DNA from: Siphonodentalium dalli
Taxonomy: Eukaryota; Mollusca; Scaphopoda; Gadilida; Siphonodentaliidae
NCBI GenBank assembly: GCA_032622095.1
Contig: CP136062.1
Span: 10,009,710-10,073,709 of the forward strand
Reading direction: 5' to 3'
DNA: 64,000 nucleotides
In this document: positions 44,507 to 55,671 of the stretch, piece after piece
How positions within the stretch are numbered: position 1 is the stretch's first letter
Layout of the letters: every line of letters begins with the position of its first letter
Notes under the pieces: generated by a model
Databases searched by the model: none
Told to the model about the DNA's origin: nothing
What the model saw: only the letters and a program-made list of their open reading frames with translations
Made by a program: the position numbers and the translations under genes

Positions 44507-47500
44507 TACTTTTGTAAGTTTGAGCTATTGCCATGGTTTGGCGTCCGTCGTCTGTGTGTCCGTGTGTCCGTCAACAATTTCCTTTGGCGCGGGCTACAGG
44601 TCGTACCTTTGGTCTGATCTTTATGAAATTTGTCATGAATGTTGACATTGACATGTAGATGGGAAACGAGTCATTTTGGGGTCATACGGCCAAAAAACAT
44701 GGCTGCTGGCAGCCATCTTGGATTTCAAGATTCAATCCATTGGCGCGGGCTACAGGTCGTACTGTTCGTCTGATCATCATGAAATTTGTCATGGATGTTA
44801 ATAATGACATATAGATGGGAATGAGTGATTTTGGGGTCGTTCGGCCAAAAAACATGGCTGCCAGCAGCCATCTTGGATTTTACTCTTTGCATGACTAAAT
44901 CCTTTTGCGCGGGCTACAGGTCGTTGCGTTTGTCGGAAGTTTATGAAATTTGTCATGGATGTTAACATTGACATGTAGATGGGAAACGAGTGATTTTGGA
45001 GTCGTTCGGCCAAAAAACATGACCGCCAGCAGCCATCTTGGATTTTACTCTTTGCATGACTAAATCCTTTGGCGCGGGCTGCAGGTTGTACCTTTGGTCT
45101 AATCTTTATGAAATTTGTCATGAATGTTGACATTGACATGTAGATGGGAACGAATCATTGTGGGGTCGTTCGGCCGAAAAACATGGCTGCCAGCAGCCAT
45201 CTTGGATTTTACTCTTTGCATGACTAAATCTTTTGGCGCTGGCTACAGGTCGTAGCTTTTATCGGAAGATCATGAAATTTGTCATGGATGTTAATATTGA
45301 CATGTAGATGGGAATGAGTCATTTTGGGGTCATTCAGCCAAAAAACATGGCCGCTGGCAGCCATCTTGGATTTCAAGATTCAATCCATTGGCACGGGCTA
45401 CAGGTCGTACTGTTCGTCTGATCATCATGAAATTTGTCATGGATGTTAATATTGACATGTAGATGGGAACGAGTCATTTTTTGGGGTCGTTCGGCCAAAA
45501 AACATGGCCGCCAGCAGCCATCTTCGATTTTACTCTTTGCATGACTAAATCCTTTGCCGCGGGCTACAGGTCGTAGATTTTATCTGAAGATCATGAAATT
45601 TGTCATGGATGATAACAATGACATGTAGATGGGAACGAGTCATTTTGGGGTCGTTCGGCCGAAAAACATGGCTGCCAGCAGCCATCTTGGATTTTACTCT
45701 TTGCATGACTAAATCCTTTGGCGCGGGCTACAGGTCGTACCTTGGTCTAATCTTTATGAAATTTGTCATCAATGTTAATATTGACATGTAGATGGGAACG
45801 AGTCATTTTTTGGGGTCGTTCGGCCAAAAAACATGGCCGCCAGCAGCCATCTTCGATTTTACTCTTTGCATGACTAAATCCTTTGGCGTGGGCTACAGGT
45901 CGTAGCTTTTATCGGAAGATCATGAAATTTGTCATGGATGTTAACAATGACATGTAGATGGGAACGAGTCATTTTGGGGTCGTTCGGCCGAAAAACATGG
46001 CAGCCATCTTGGATTTTACTCTTTGCATGACTAAATCTTTTGGCGCTGGCTACAGGTTGTAGCTTTTATCGGAAGATCATGAAATTTGTCATGGATGTTA
46101 ATATTGACATGTAGATGGGAACGAGTCATTTTGGGGTCATTCGGCCAAAAAACATGGCCGCTGGCAGCCATCTTGGATTTCAAGATTCAATCCATTGGCG
46201 CGGGCTACAGGTCGTACTGTTCGTCTGATCATCATGAAATTTGTCATGGATGTTAATAATGACATATAGATGGGAATGAGTGATTTTGGGGTCGTTCGGC
46301 CAAAAAACATGGCTGCCAGCAGCCATCTTGGATTTTACTCTTTGCATGACTAAATCCTTTGGCGCGGGCTGCAGGTTGTACCTTTGGTCTAATCTTTATG
46401 AAATTTGTCATGAATGTTGACATTGACATGTAGATGGGAACGAATCATTGTGGGGTCATTCGGCCAAAAAACATGGCTGCTGGCGGCCATATTAGATTTC
46501 AAAATTCAATCCATTGGCGCGGGCTACAGGTCGTACTGTTCGTCTGATCATCATGAAATTTGTCATGGATGTTAATATTGACATGTCGATTGGAACGAGT
46601 CATTTTGGGGTCGTTCGGCCAAAAAAACATGGCGCCATCAGCCATCTTGGATTTTACTCTTTGCATGACTAAATCCTTTGGCGTGGGCTACAGGTCGTAG
46701 CTTTGATCGGAAGATCATGAAATTTGTCATGGATGTTAACAATGACATGTAGATGGGAACGAGTGATTTTGGGGTCGTTCGGCCAAAAAACATGGCTGCC
46801 AGCAGCCATCTTGGATTTTACTCTTTGCATGACTAAATCCTTTGGCGCGGGCTACAGGTCGTTGCGTTGGTCGGAAGTTTATGAAATCTGTCATGGATGT
46901 TAACACTGACATGTAGATGGGAACGAGTGATTTTGGAGTCGTTCGGCCAAAAAACATGGCCGCCAGCAGCCATCTTGGATTTTACTCTTTGCATGACTAA
47001 ATCCTTTGGCGCGGGCTACAGGTTGTACCTTTGGTCTAATCTTTATGAAATTTGTCATGAATGTTGACATTGACATGTAGATGGGAACGAATCATTGTGG
47101 GGTCATTCGGCCAAAATAACATGGCTGCTGGCGGCCATCTTAGATTTCAAAATTAAATCCATTGGCGCGGGCTACAGGTCGTACTGTTCGTCTGATCATC
47201 ATGAAATTTGTCATGGATGTTAATATTGACATGTAGATGGGAACGAGTCATTTTTTGGGGTCGTTCGGCCAAAAAACATGGCCGCCAGCAGCCATCTTCG
47301 ATTTTACTCTTTGCATGACTAAATCCTTTGGCGCGGGCTACAGGTCGTAGATTTTATCTGAAGATCATGAAATTTGTCATGGATGTTAACAATGACATGT
47401 AGATGGGAACGAGTCATTTTGGGGTCGTTCGGCCGAAAAACATGGCTGCCAGCAGCCATCTTGGATTTTACTCTTTGCATGACTAAATCCTTTGGCGCGG

Positions 47501-50010
47501 GCTACAGGTCGTACCTTGGTCTAATCTTTATGAAATTTGTCATCAATGTTAATATTGACATGTAGATGGGAACGAGTCATTTTTTGGGGTCGTTCGGCCA
47601 AAAAACATGGCCGCCAGCAGCCATCTTCGATTTTACTCTTTGCATGACTAAATCCTTTGGCGTGGGCTACAGGTCGTAGCTTTTATCGGAAGATCATGAA
47701 ATTTGTCATGGATGTTAACAATGACATGTAGATGGGAACAAGTCATTTTGGGGTCGTTCGGCCGAAAAACATGGCAGCCATCTTGGATTTTACTCTTTGC
47801 ATTACTAAATCTTTTGGCGCTGGCTACAGGTCGTAGCTTTTATCGGAAGATCATGAAATTTGTCATGGATGTTAATATTGACATGTAGATGGGAACGAGT
47901 CATTTTGGGGTCATTCGGCCAAAAAACATGGCCGCTGGCAGCCATCTTGGATTTCAAGATTCAATCCATTGGCGCGGGCTACAGGTCGTACTGTTCGTCT
48001 GATCATCATGAAATTTGTCATGGATGTTAATAATGACATATAGATGGGAATGAGTGATTTTGGGGTCGTTCGGCCAAAAAACATGGCTGCCAGCAGCCAT
48101 CTTGGATTTTACTCTTTGCATGACTAAATCCTTTGGCGCGGGCTGCAGGTTGTACCTTTGGTCTAATCTTTATGAAATTTGTCATGAATGTTGACATTGA
48201 CATGTAGATGGGAACGAATCATTGTGGGGTCATTCGGCCAAAAAACATGGCTGCTGGCGGCCATATTAGATTTCAAAATTCAATCCATTGGCGCGGGCTA
48301 CAGGTCGTACTGTTCGTCTGATCATCATGAAATTTGTCATGGATGTTAATATTGACATGTAGATTGGAACGAGTCATTTTGGGGTCGTTCGGCCAAAAAA
48401 ACATGGCGCCATCAGCCATCTTGGATTTTACTCTTTGCATGACTAAATCCTTTGGCGCGGGCTACAGGTCGTAGCTTTGATCGGAAGATCATGAAATTTG
48501 TCATGGATGTTAACAATGACATGTAGATGGGAACGAGTGATTTTGGGGTCGTTCGGCCAAAAAACATGGCTGCCAGCAGCCATCTTGGATTTTACTCTTT
48601 GCATGACTAAATCCTTTGGCGCGGGCTACAGGTCGTTGCGTTGGTCGGAAGTTTATGAAATCTGTCATGGATGTTAACACTGACATGTAGATGGGAACGA
48701 GTGATTTTGGAGTCGTTCGGCCAAAAAACATGGCCGCCAGCAGCCATCTTGGATTTTACTCTTTGCATGACTAAATCCTTTGGCGCGGGCTACAGGTTGT
48801 ACCTTTGGTCTAATCTTTATGAAATTTGTCATGAATGTTGACATTGACATGTAGATGGGAACGAATCATTGTGGGGTCATTCGGCCAAAATAACATGGCT
48901 GCTGGCGGCCATCTTAGATTTCAAAATTAAATCCATTGGCGCGGGCTACAGGTCGTACTGTTCGTCTGATCATCATGAAATTTGTCATGGATGTTAATAT
49001 TGACATGTAGATGGGAACGAGTCATTTTTTGGGGTCGTTCGGCCAAAAAACATGGCCGCCAGCAGCCATCTTCGATTTTACTCTTTGCATGACTAAATCC
49101 TTTGGCGCGGGCTACAGGTCGTAGATTTTATCTGAAGATCATGAAATTTGTCATGGATGTTAACAATGACATGTAGATGGGAACGAGTCATTTTGGGGTC
49201 GTTCGGCCGAAAAACATGGCTGCCAGCAGCCATCTTGGATTTTACTCTTTGCATGACTAAATCCTTTGGCGCGGGCTACAGGTCGTACCTTGGTCTAATC
49301 TTTATGAAATTTGTCATCAATGTTAATATTGACATGTAGATGGGAACGAGTCATTTTTTGGGGTCGTTCAGCCAAAAAACATGGCCGCCAGCAGCCATCT
49401 TCGATTTTACTCTTTGCATGACTAAATCCTTTGGCGTGGGCTACAGGTCGTAGCTTTTATCGGAAGATCATGAAATTTGTCATGGATGTTAACAATGACA
49501 TGTAGATGGGAACGAGTCATTTTGGGGTCGTTCGGCCAAAAAACATGGCCGCCAGTAGCTATCTTGGATTTTACTCTTTGCATGACTAAATCCTTTGGTG
49601 CGGGCTACAGGTCGTAGCTTTGGTCAGATGGTCATGAAATTTGTCATGGATGATAACAATGACATGTAGATGGGAACGAGTCGTTTTGGGGTCATTCTGT
49701 CCAAACACATGGCCACCAGCAGCCATCTTGGATTTTACTCTTTGCATGACTAAATCCTTTCGCGCGGGCCATTTTGGATTTTCAAAATTCAATCCATTGG
49801 CGCGGTCTACAGGTCGTACTGTTCGTCTGATCATCATGAAGTTTGTAGGTCGTAGCTTTGGTCAGATCTTCATAAAATGTGTCATGGATGTTAACAATGA
49901 CAAGTAGATGGGGAACGAGTCCTTTTGGGGTCAATTGGCCAAAAAACATGGCCGCCAGCAGCCATCTTGTATTTTACTCTTTGCGTCACTAAATCCTTGG
50001 GCGCAGGTTA
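44507..50010 (+). repeat. ~165-bp satellite array, about 33 units
   Basis: Units of 156-165 bp carry 'catggccgccagcagccatc', 'ttggattttactctttgcat', 'ggcgcgggctacaggtcgta', 'catgaaatttgtcatggatg' and 'gacatgtagatgggaacgag'. It begins with 'tagctcaacttacttttgta', a mirror-like 'ttgtaagtttgagctatt' and a gtccgtcg tract. Copies differ by substitutions and small indels, so open frames are short. From about 45400 the unit order repeats with a 1774-bp period. Confidence 0.9.
45600..49550 (+). repeat. 1774-bp higher-order repeat within the 165-bp array
   Basis: Diagnostic units recur at this spacing: the shortened unit 'aaaaacatggcagccatctt' at about 45990 and 47764; 'gaagtttatgaaatctgtca' at about 46877 and 48651; and a three-copy marker, 'accttggtctaatctttatg' with 'catcaatgttaat', at about 45740, 47514 and 49288. 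The period corresponds to eleven basic units. Confidence 0.8.
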
Positions 50011-50049
50011 GACATTTCAATTAGCACCTTTCCTATTCCTCCATTTACT

Positions 50050-50600
50050 GTCAACCATTAAATTATTCCCCTACCTAAGTTGAGCTACAGTGTCATTGAC
50101 ACTTTCATTAGAATGACTTCTTCTCCAGAATCATCAGGCCGATTTAGCTAATATTTTGTATGGTGGGTCCTTGTGTGACTGGGGTTCAGATTTGTTCAAA
50201 TGGGGTCAGTGTGTCAAATAGGGGCCGTGTCAGGAACATAACTTTAAATTTTTATTTTTTTTAATATTGTTAAATTTAAATCCTTGCTCAATTCAAAAAA
50301 CAAATCACAATTCAAAATGAACCAATACAAAAATATTGTTTTCATTTTAACCCCTGATTTTTTGTATTTTTTTAGACACAAAACACCCCATTCCACCCCT
50401 TTCCCTCCTCACCCCTCTACACCCCTGTCCCCACTACCACCCCCCCCCCCCCCAATCTGCGCCCACTGCAGTCAAGAAAAAATTAATTAGAAAAACTGAC
50501 ACCTTGTAACATCCATAAAGTATGGTATTAGCCCCAGACAGAAAGAGTTAATAACAGTCATCAATTCAGATGTTATCTAGCTGGTTGACAGCTATGTGTA
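50050..50600. other. Intron with fragments of dispersed repeats
   Basis: 50100-50240 is a fragment of the 'ggttcagatttgttcaaatg' repeat. 50385-50460 is C-rich low-complexity sequence. No exon recognised. Confidence 0.5.
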
Positions 50601-52520
50601 AACAGTCATGCTCTGTGTGTATCATTAACATATCATATCAAAACAAAATGCTGTATGTCTGACATTTGCAGAATGAGGTCCCCCGAGGGTGAATTTAGTG
50701 ATGCTACTCTGCACAGTAGGCTAGCATCACCAAATACACTCTCCATGGACCTCATTCTGCTTAGGCCTCATCTTCAGGGAAGTATACATGTCTTAAATTG
50801 ACATTTCTACTTACTTTTTCCCTTCTGTTTAGTTTCTATATTCCCTAATTTGCTGTCAGAAGATAAAATTGATAATTGAAGTGCCCAATGGGTGCACATC
50901 ACCAATTAACTGGACAACTTCAATCTGTTCCTATGTCTCCCATGGCAGTTGAGGCCTAAGCATAATGAGGTCCACAGAGGGTGAATTTGGTGATGCTAAC
51001 CCACCTTACAGGATTGCAGCACTAAATTCACCCTTTAGTGACCTCATTCTGCAAAAGTCAGACACTATATTCAGGCTTGGCTGTTCCACTATTATATTCT
51101 TAACCACCACCTATCCAGTTGTACTCATTATACCCTGATTTGCAAAGAAAACTTGGGGGGGGGGTATATTGGATTGAATTTGTCTGTCAGTATGTCCTCC
51201 CGTCCATCCCTCTGTTGGGATGTTTCCATCCGTCCATCAATTTTGTTCTTCTCCACATACATATTAAAGACCGAAATGGTTTATATATTTTGACTCACAT
51301 TCAGATTTGTTCAAATGAGTTCATCAGGTCATATAGGTGAGAAGCCAGGGCCATAACTCTTTCCCTCCATAGTAATTCTTCAGAAACCATCAGGCCTATT
51401 TAGCTTTTGGTATGGAGGGTCCTTTGGTGAGTGGGGTTCAGATTTGTACACGTGAGGTCATTTTTAGGAAACTTTTGAGGAAAATCAGTTTTCTTCAACT
51501 CTTAAAATCTACCGTTTGAAATTTCTAGATGAAAAGATCTCATAGATGGGGATTCACATTTGTTCAAATAAGGGCAGAGATAAGAGATTTAACTCTCAAC
51601 CACCCACCCTACCTGTATGTATGCTGTTTGATACTGGTATAATAATATATAGATTCCTATTGATTTCTAAGCTACCTGGGTGGAGGCAATGAGGCTGTAG
51701 ATTTGATTTTTCAACCAGTAACAGTCCACATTTTCCTACTTCGGGTTAAACTGTTCGACCGAAATCGCCACAGGTCTATTTTGCTGATATTTAGTATGAA
51801 GGGTTCTTTGGTGTCTGGTATTGAAATTTATTCAGATGTGGTCACCAGGTTAAATAGGGTGGGACCAGGGACATAACTGTATGTCTCTATAGTCATTCTT
51901 AAATTGTCTTCTCAAGAGAGGTTGGACTATTTAGCTTACATATAGTATGGATGATCCTTTAGTGACTGATATTCAGATTTGTTAACATCAGGTCAACCTG
52001 TTAAGAAATGACGGGGGCTATGGGGAGTTAACAATTTTGTGTTTAAAAAATCATTGAAATACCAAATTCATTAAAACATCTTCCTTGGAACTACCTAACT
52101 GATTAATCTGACATACATGTATGGTGTTTTGGGTCCATGGATAAATGGGCTTCAAACATGTCTCAATGTTTTTATAAAAAGGTGCTTGTGAGATTGGAAA
52201 TTTCCAAAAATTGAGAAAGTTTGAGATGTCGGTTGTGAAATTCCAACCCAAGACTTGGGAGTCTGGAGCCCGGTCGGGAGGGAATTGTTGAGCTGGAGGA
52301 GGGGGGTGATCAGTAGTGAACAGTGGGCAATTTCATGGTGGATATTCACCTTGAAATTACCCACTGTACACTACTGAAGCCTCTCTAGCCACATATCGTG
52401 TTTAGATCTACTTTTTTCAAAGTGCTTATGAAAAGTTCTGACTATTGTGGTCTCCAGAGTCCCAGTCTCATCAGTCTTTGCAGTCTGGTGAGCGACCCCA
52501 CAGTCTTTGACTGTCTTGTT
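50600..52520 (+). repeat. Dispersed ~2-kb repeat, copy 2 (partner at 10740-12792)
   Basis: Collinear with copy 1, including two 'gagggtgaattt' foldback hairpins (50665-50762 and 50970-51060), the 'gggtgggaccagggacata' block and 'agtctttgcagtctggtgag' at the end. It differs by small indels, and near its end a short inverted 'gtgggcaatttc' and 'gaaattacccactg' pair is present. Confidence 0.75.
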
Positions 52521-53930
52521 TATGAAAAACATGGCCGTTGGCAGCCATCTTGAATTTTACTCTTTGCAACCATACAGACCACATCCTTCATCTAATCATC
52601 ACGAAACTTCATATGGATCTTCGGGGTGACCTCTAGATGGGAGCCATCGATTATTTATGAAATTCGTTGAAAAAAAATTGCCACCAGCAGCCATCTTGGA
52701 TTTCAAATTTGAATCCATCGGCACACCCTGCAGCCTGCATATATCTAAGAAATGTTTTGTAAATTTACAGGCATTATTAGGATCACCTCTAGATGAAAGC
52801 TATCAAATTTGAGCTACTTTCGATTAGAAACATGGCCGCCAGCAGCCATCTTGTATTTTACTCTTTTACTAAATCTCTTGGCACACCCTACAGAACCATA
52901 TCCCTCGTCTGATCATCACCAAACTTTATATGCATTATCAGGGTGACCTCTATATGTGTGCCATCGATTTTTTCCAAATTTTTTTTTAAAACATGGCCAT
53001 CTTGGATTTTACTCTTTGCATGACTAAATCGGCACAACCTACAGGCCATACCCCTCATCCGATCATCACCAAACTTCATGAAGATCTTCGTGGGTGACCT
53101 CTAGATGGGAGCCAACAATGTTTTCAGAAATGTGTTTAAAAAAAAAGGCTGCCAGCGACCATCTTGGATTTTAATCTTTGCATAACTAAATCATTTGACA
53201 CAATCAACAGGTCACATCCCTCATCCGATCATCAACAATCTTCTTAACCCTTTACCCATCAGAACGGCCCTGTGCCAATGCATTCTCTTATATATGCGAG
53301 TCGACCATAGGTCGCCTCGCATATATAAGAGAATGCATTTGCTTAACACATATTAAAAATGATAAAATTGTCAAAGAATGTAGAAAAATATTATAAAAAT
53401 GTAAGAAAAATTTATAAAATTGTTAAAGAATGTAAGAAAAAATGGTAAAAAGTGTTAAAAAAAAGTATTTTTTTAGGCCAATGCATTCTCTTATATATGC
53501 GAGGCGACCTATGGTCGACTCGCATATATAAGAGAATGCATTGGCACAGGGCCTAACTGTAACCATCACAATGTGGTCAATGAACCAGTTCCAATGATAT
53601 CCCTATTTGTATGGTGTTATTGAGACAGACCGAAGATATTTTAGGCTGTTGAAGCTTTATTTGGGCGTTTTTGGCCGCTTTGTTGGGTAAAGGGTTAAGG
53701 ATCTTCAGGGTCATTTCTAGATGGGAGCCAACAATATTTTCTGAATTTAAAAAAAAAAACATGTTCGCCAGCAACCATATTGGATTTTATTCGTTTCATT
53801 ACTAAAACCTTTGGCACATCCAACAGGTCACATCCCTCATCCAAACTTCATATGGTACTTTGGTGTGACCTCTAGATGGAAGATCAATCCATCGGCACAC
53901 CCTGTAGCCAACATTTTGTGGAGAAATTAT
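52521..53930 (+). repeat. Diverged satellite units related to the 165-bp array
   Basis: About seven units with 'agccatcttggattttactc', 'ccgatcatcaccaaacttca' and 'gacctctagatgggagcca' at roughly 150-bp spacing. They are more diverged than those in the 44.5-50.0 kb array. A MITE splits one unit at 53248-53694. Confidence 0.75.
53248..53694. mobile_element. TTAA-flanked MITE with two hairpins
   Basis: Ends are CCCTTTACCCA and the complement (TGGGTAAAGGG), with TTAA at 53244-53247 and 53695-53698. Two hairpins built on 'gcattctcttatatatgcga' lie at 53268-53340 and 53475-53557 with opposite loop orientations. Removing it restores a satellite unit ('atcttc' TTAA 'ggatcttcagg'), supporting a simple insertion. 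Confidence 0.82.
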
Positions 53931-54065
53931 TTTAATGTAATTATTTTCTTTACACGATACAATCCTTTTACTGAAACTTTTTTACTTTCCTTCTTTATCA
54001 TTCTATTGACTTCTCAGCATAAAATTATTAATGCCTCCCAAGTTGAGCTACAGTGTCATTGACAC

Positions 54066-54195
54066 TTTCATTATGTTTGTTTTCTGCTGTCCTTGTCATG
54101 TTCTATTCTTTATTTGCCGAGTTATGTGTGTTTTCTGATGTCCCTATATGTTATATTCCCTGTATGCCTAGTTATGTTTGTTTTGTATTTTTCAG
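54066..54195 (+). repeat. Tandem copies of the exon 6 pyrimidine tract
   Basis: 'gttatgtgtgttttctgatg' with 'tccctatatgttatattccc' and 'tgtatgcctag' is repeated about 2.5 times at roughly 53-bp spacing up to the acceptor 'ttttgtatttttcag'. The intermediate copies end in gccgag or gcctag, so they may act as weak acceptors. Confidence 0.65.
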
Positions 54196-54343
54196 GAAAG
54201 AGAGCATGATTTTACATGAAGTACATTCCAACCATTCTATCACCAGATCGTTGGTTCGACAGCAGAGTGTTCACGATGCTGAGTGCGAAAAATGTCAGAT
54301 CGCTCCGTCCAAAGAAGGAAGGATTTATATGATTGACACCGAG
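54196..54343 (+). CDS. 5'-nucleotidase gene, exon 6 (C-terminal extension)
   Basis: The exon starts with one base completing the Lys codon split at the exon 5 donor (AA plus G) and ends ACCGAG|GTAAAC in phase 0. It encodes KESMILHEVHSNHSITRSLV, RQQSVHDAECEKCQIAPSKE and GRIYMIDTE. The tail is rich in His, Ser, Cys and charged residues and has no hydrophobic stretch. EGRI..ID resembles the final strand of related animal proteins, but I am less certain of homology here than for exons 2-4; its membership rests mainly on the exact phase fit on both sides and on the open frame with consensus borders. One Cys pair (C..C, ECEKC) could bind metal or form a disulfide, but nothing shows that. Confidence 0.78.
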
Positions 54344-54649
54344 GTAAACAAGCCAGGCCTCACATTATGTATGAAATAGAGCTTGAATAAGGCCCAGTTA
54401 TTCCTCTGATGGGACTGAATAATATGAATCGTACGTGACACATAGTGGAGCAACCACATACGCTGTGCCTCAAATTAGCTTTTTATCGGCAACATAATGT
54501 TAAGAATAATATATGTAACATCATGCAGTGGCCCCGGTAGGGACGACATGACAAGACTTGATTGTGCAATCTTATCTAGATTCTGGCCCGCAAATCCAAA
54601 ATGATGTAATTGACGTCATGAACCGTGCCATGACGTATATGCTTGTTTT

Positions 54650-54905
54650 CATTAAGCTAACCAATAAAATTTGTCAGAGTATTTACCTTATTAATCATTA
54701 TATGAGATTCTAATGGGCATCCTTCACCGTCGGCCTTCACCAATCTTCCGAGTATTTACCTTATTAATCATTATATGAGATTCTAATTGGCATCCTTCGC
54801 CGTCGGCGACACCAATCTTCAGAGTATTTACCTTATTAATCATTATATGAGATTCTAATCGGCATCCTTCGCCGTCGGCCTTCACCAATCTTCAGAGTAT
54901 TATCT
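54650..54905 (+). repeat. 73-bp tandem repeat, three copies
   Basis: 'cagagtatttaccttattaa', 'tcattatatgagattctaat' and 'ggcatccttcgccgtcggc' repeated three times with very few differences. It lies in the intron between exons 6 and 7 and is not visibly derived from either exon. Confidence 0.85.
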
Positions 54906-55457
54906 TTAAAGCCAACCTCGTGCCTCCCTAAATGAGGTCCCCAGAGGGTGAATTTAGTGATGCTAGCCCACCAAGCTAACCCTAAAGTAGTCCAACGATT
55001 ACAAAATTAATGTATAGCTCGCTGAACGTAAAATATTACACCTGTAACACATAGAACCGTGTATACCGTAGACTGTAACACATGAAATTATTCCCCCTCC
55101 AAGTTGACACTTTCATTCTACATTCTTCTTGGCAGGGAGCAAATTAACTGGTATCGCATCGCAATTTGCTACCCAAATTTGGATAAAAACTACGCAATTT
55201 GGTATGAATTATATATGATTTTAGAACAATGCTATGTAATCATGTCATTGTGAGGTTATTTGGTAATCAAAATTTCAAAAGTAATTAGCTTCCTGCTTCT
55301 TGGCTTTGTGATTATTTTTAAGAAATTAAAGCATAATCATTTGGAAAATTAGATTAGATCTCCATATAGAAGTTATAGTTTTGTATCTTTATAATTTTTT
55401 CCTCTGTCTGTCTGTCCTTCGTCACCTTGATATATCTTTATTATATTTTCCTCACAG

Positions 55458-55520
55458 AACTTCAAGTTTATGCCAGCATTACAAGAACAGGTGTCCACTT
55501 CTACAGAAAGTAGTAACTGA
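55458..55520 (+). CDS. 5'-nucleotidase gene, terminal exon and stop codon
   Basis: After 'ttatattttcctcacag' the frame continues NFKFMPALQEQVSTSTESSN and stops at TGA 55518-55520. The phase (0) matches the exon 6 donor. The end is Ser/Thr-rich and polar. With no hydrophobic tail it does not look like a GPI-anchor signal, so the protein is probably soluble, either intracellular or secreted; the N-terminus that would decide this is outside the window. Confidence 0.78.
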   Translation, partial: NFKFMPALQEQVSTSTESSN

Positions 55521-55671
55521 CAAATCCAACTTGTATGTGGCCACAGTTACCTCATCAGCAATCAGCTCAGCATCCTCCCCAACAGTTACCTCATCAATTA
55601 ACAGCTTCACCGTCCTCATCAACAGTTACCTCATCGATTAACAGCTTCAGCGTCCTCATCAACAGACTTCC
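55521..55671 (+). other. 3' UTR with a 40-bp tandem repeat
   Basis: 'acagttacctcatcaattaa' plus 'cagcttcaccgtcctcatca' is repeated three times at 55545-55664. I see no convincing polyadenylation signal before the foldback element at 55672. An 'aataaa' is present at about 56305 inside a MITE, which could serve if the transcript extends that far. Confidence 0.65.

Larger units (their letters stand above)
6013..55520 (+). other. Gene span: 5'-nucleotidase family gene, 3' part (seven exons)
   Basis: Seven exons on the plus strand join without a frame conflict: exon ends have phases 1, 1, 0, 0, 2 and 0, and each following exon starts with the complementary phase. The joined product of about 283 residues runs from a segment reading ELDGRFSTIRTQETNLG through NSGTMR, GRFPQISG and GKDGYDVF to a stop. 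This order matches the C-terminal domain of 5'-nucleotidases (UshA, CD73 and YfkN-like enzymes), which binds the nucleotide while the N-terminal metallophosphatase domain hydrolyses the phosphate ester. The metallophosphatase motifs are not in the window, so the gene begins upstream. The C-terminus is polar with no hydrophobic GPI signal, so unlike CD73 this product is probably not GPI-anchored. Promoter and first exons are not visible. The intron content is almost entirely repeats. Confidence 0.88.

Noticed and set aside
44798-49907. Short open frames in the 165-bp satellite (for example those starting MSWMLTMTCRW)
   Set aside because: They recur only because the satellite unit recurs, and they are broken in most units.
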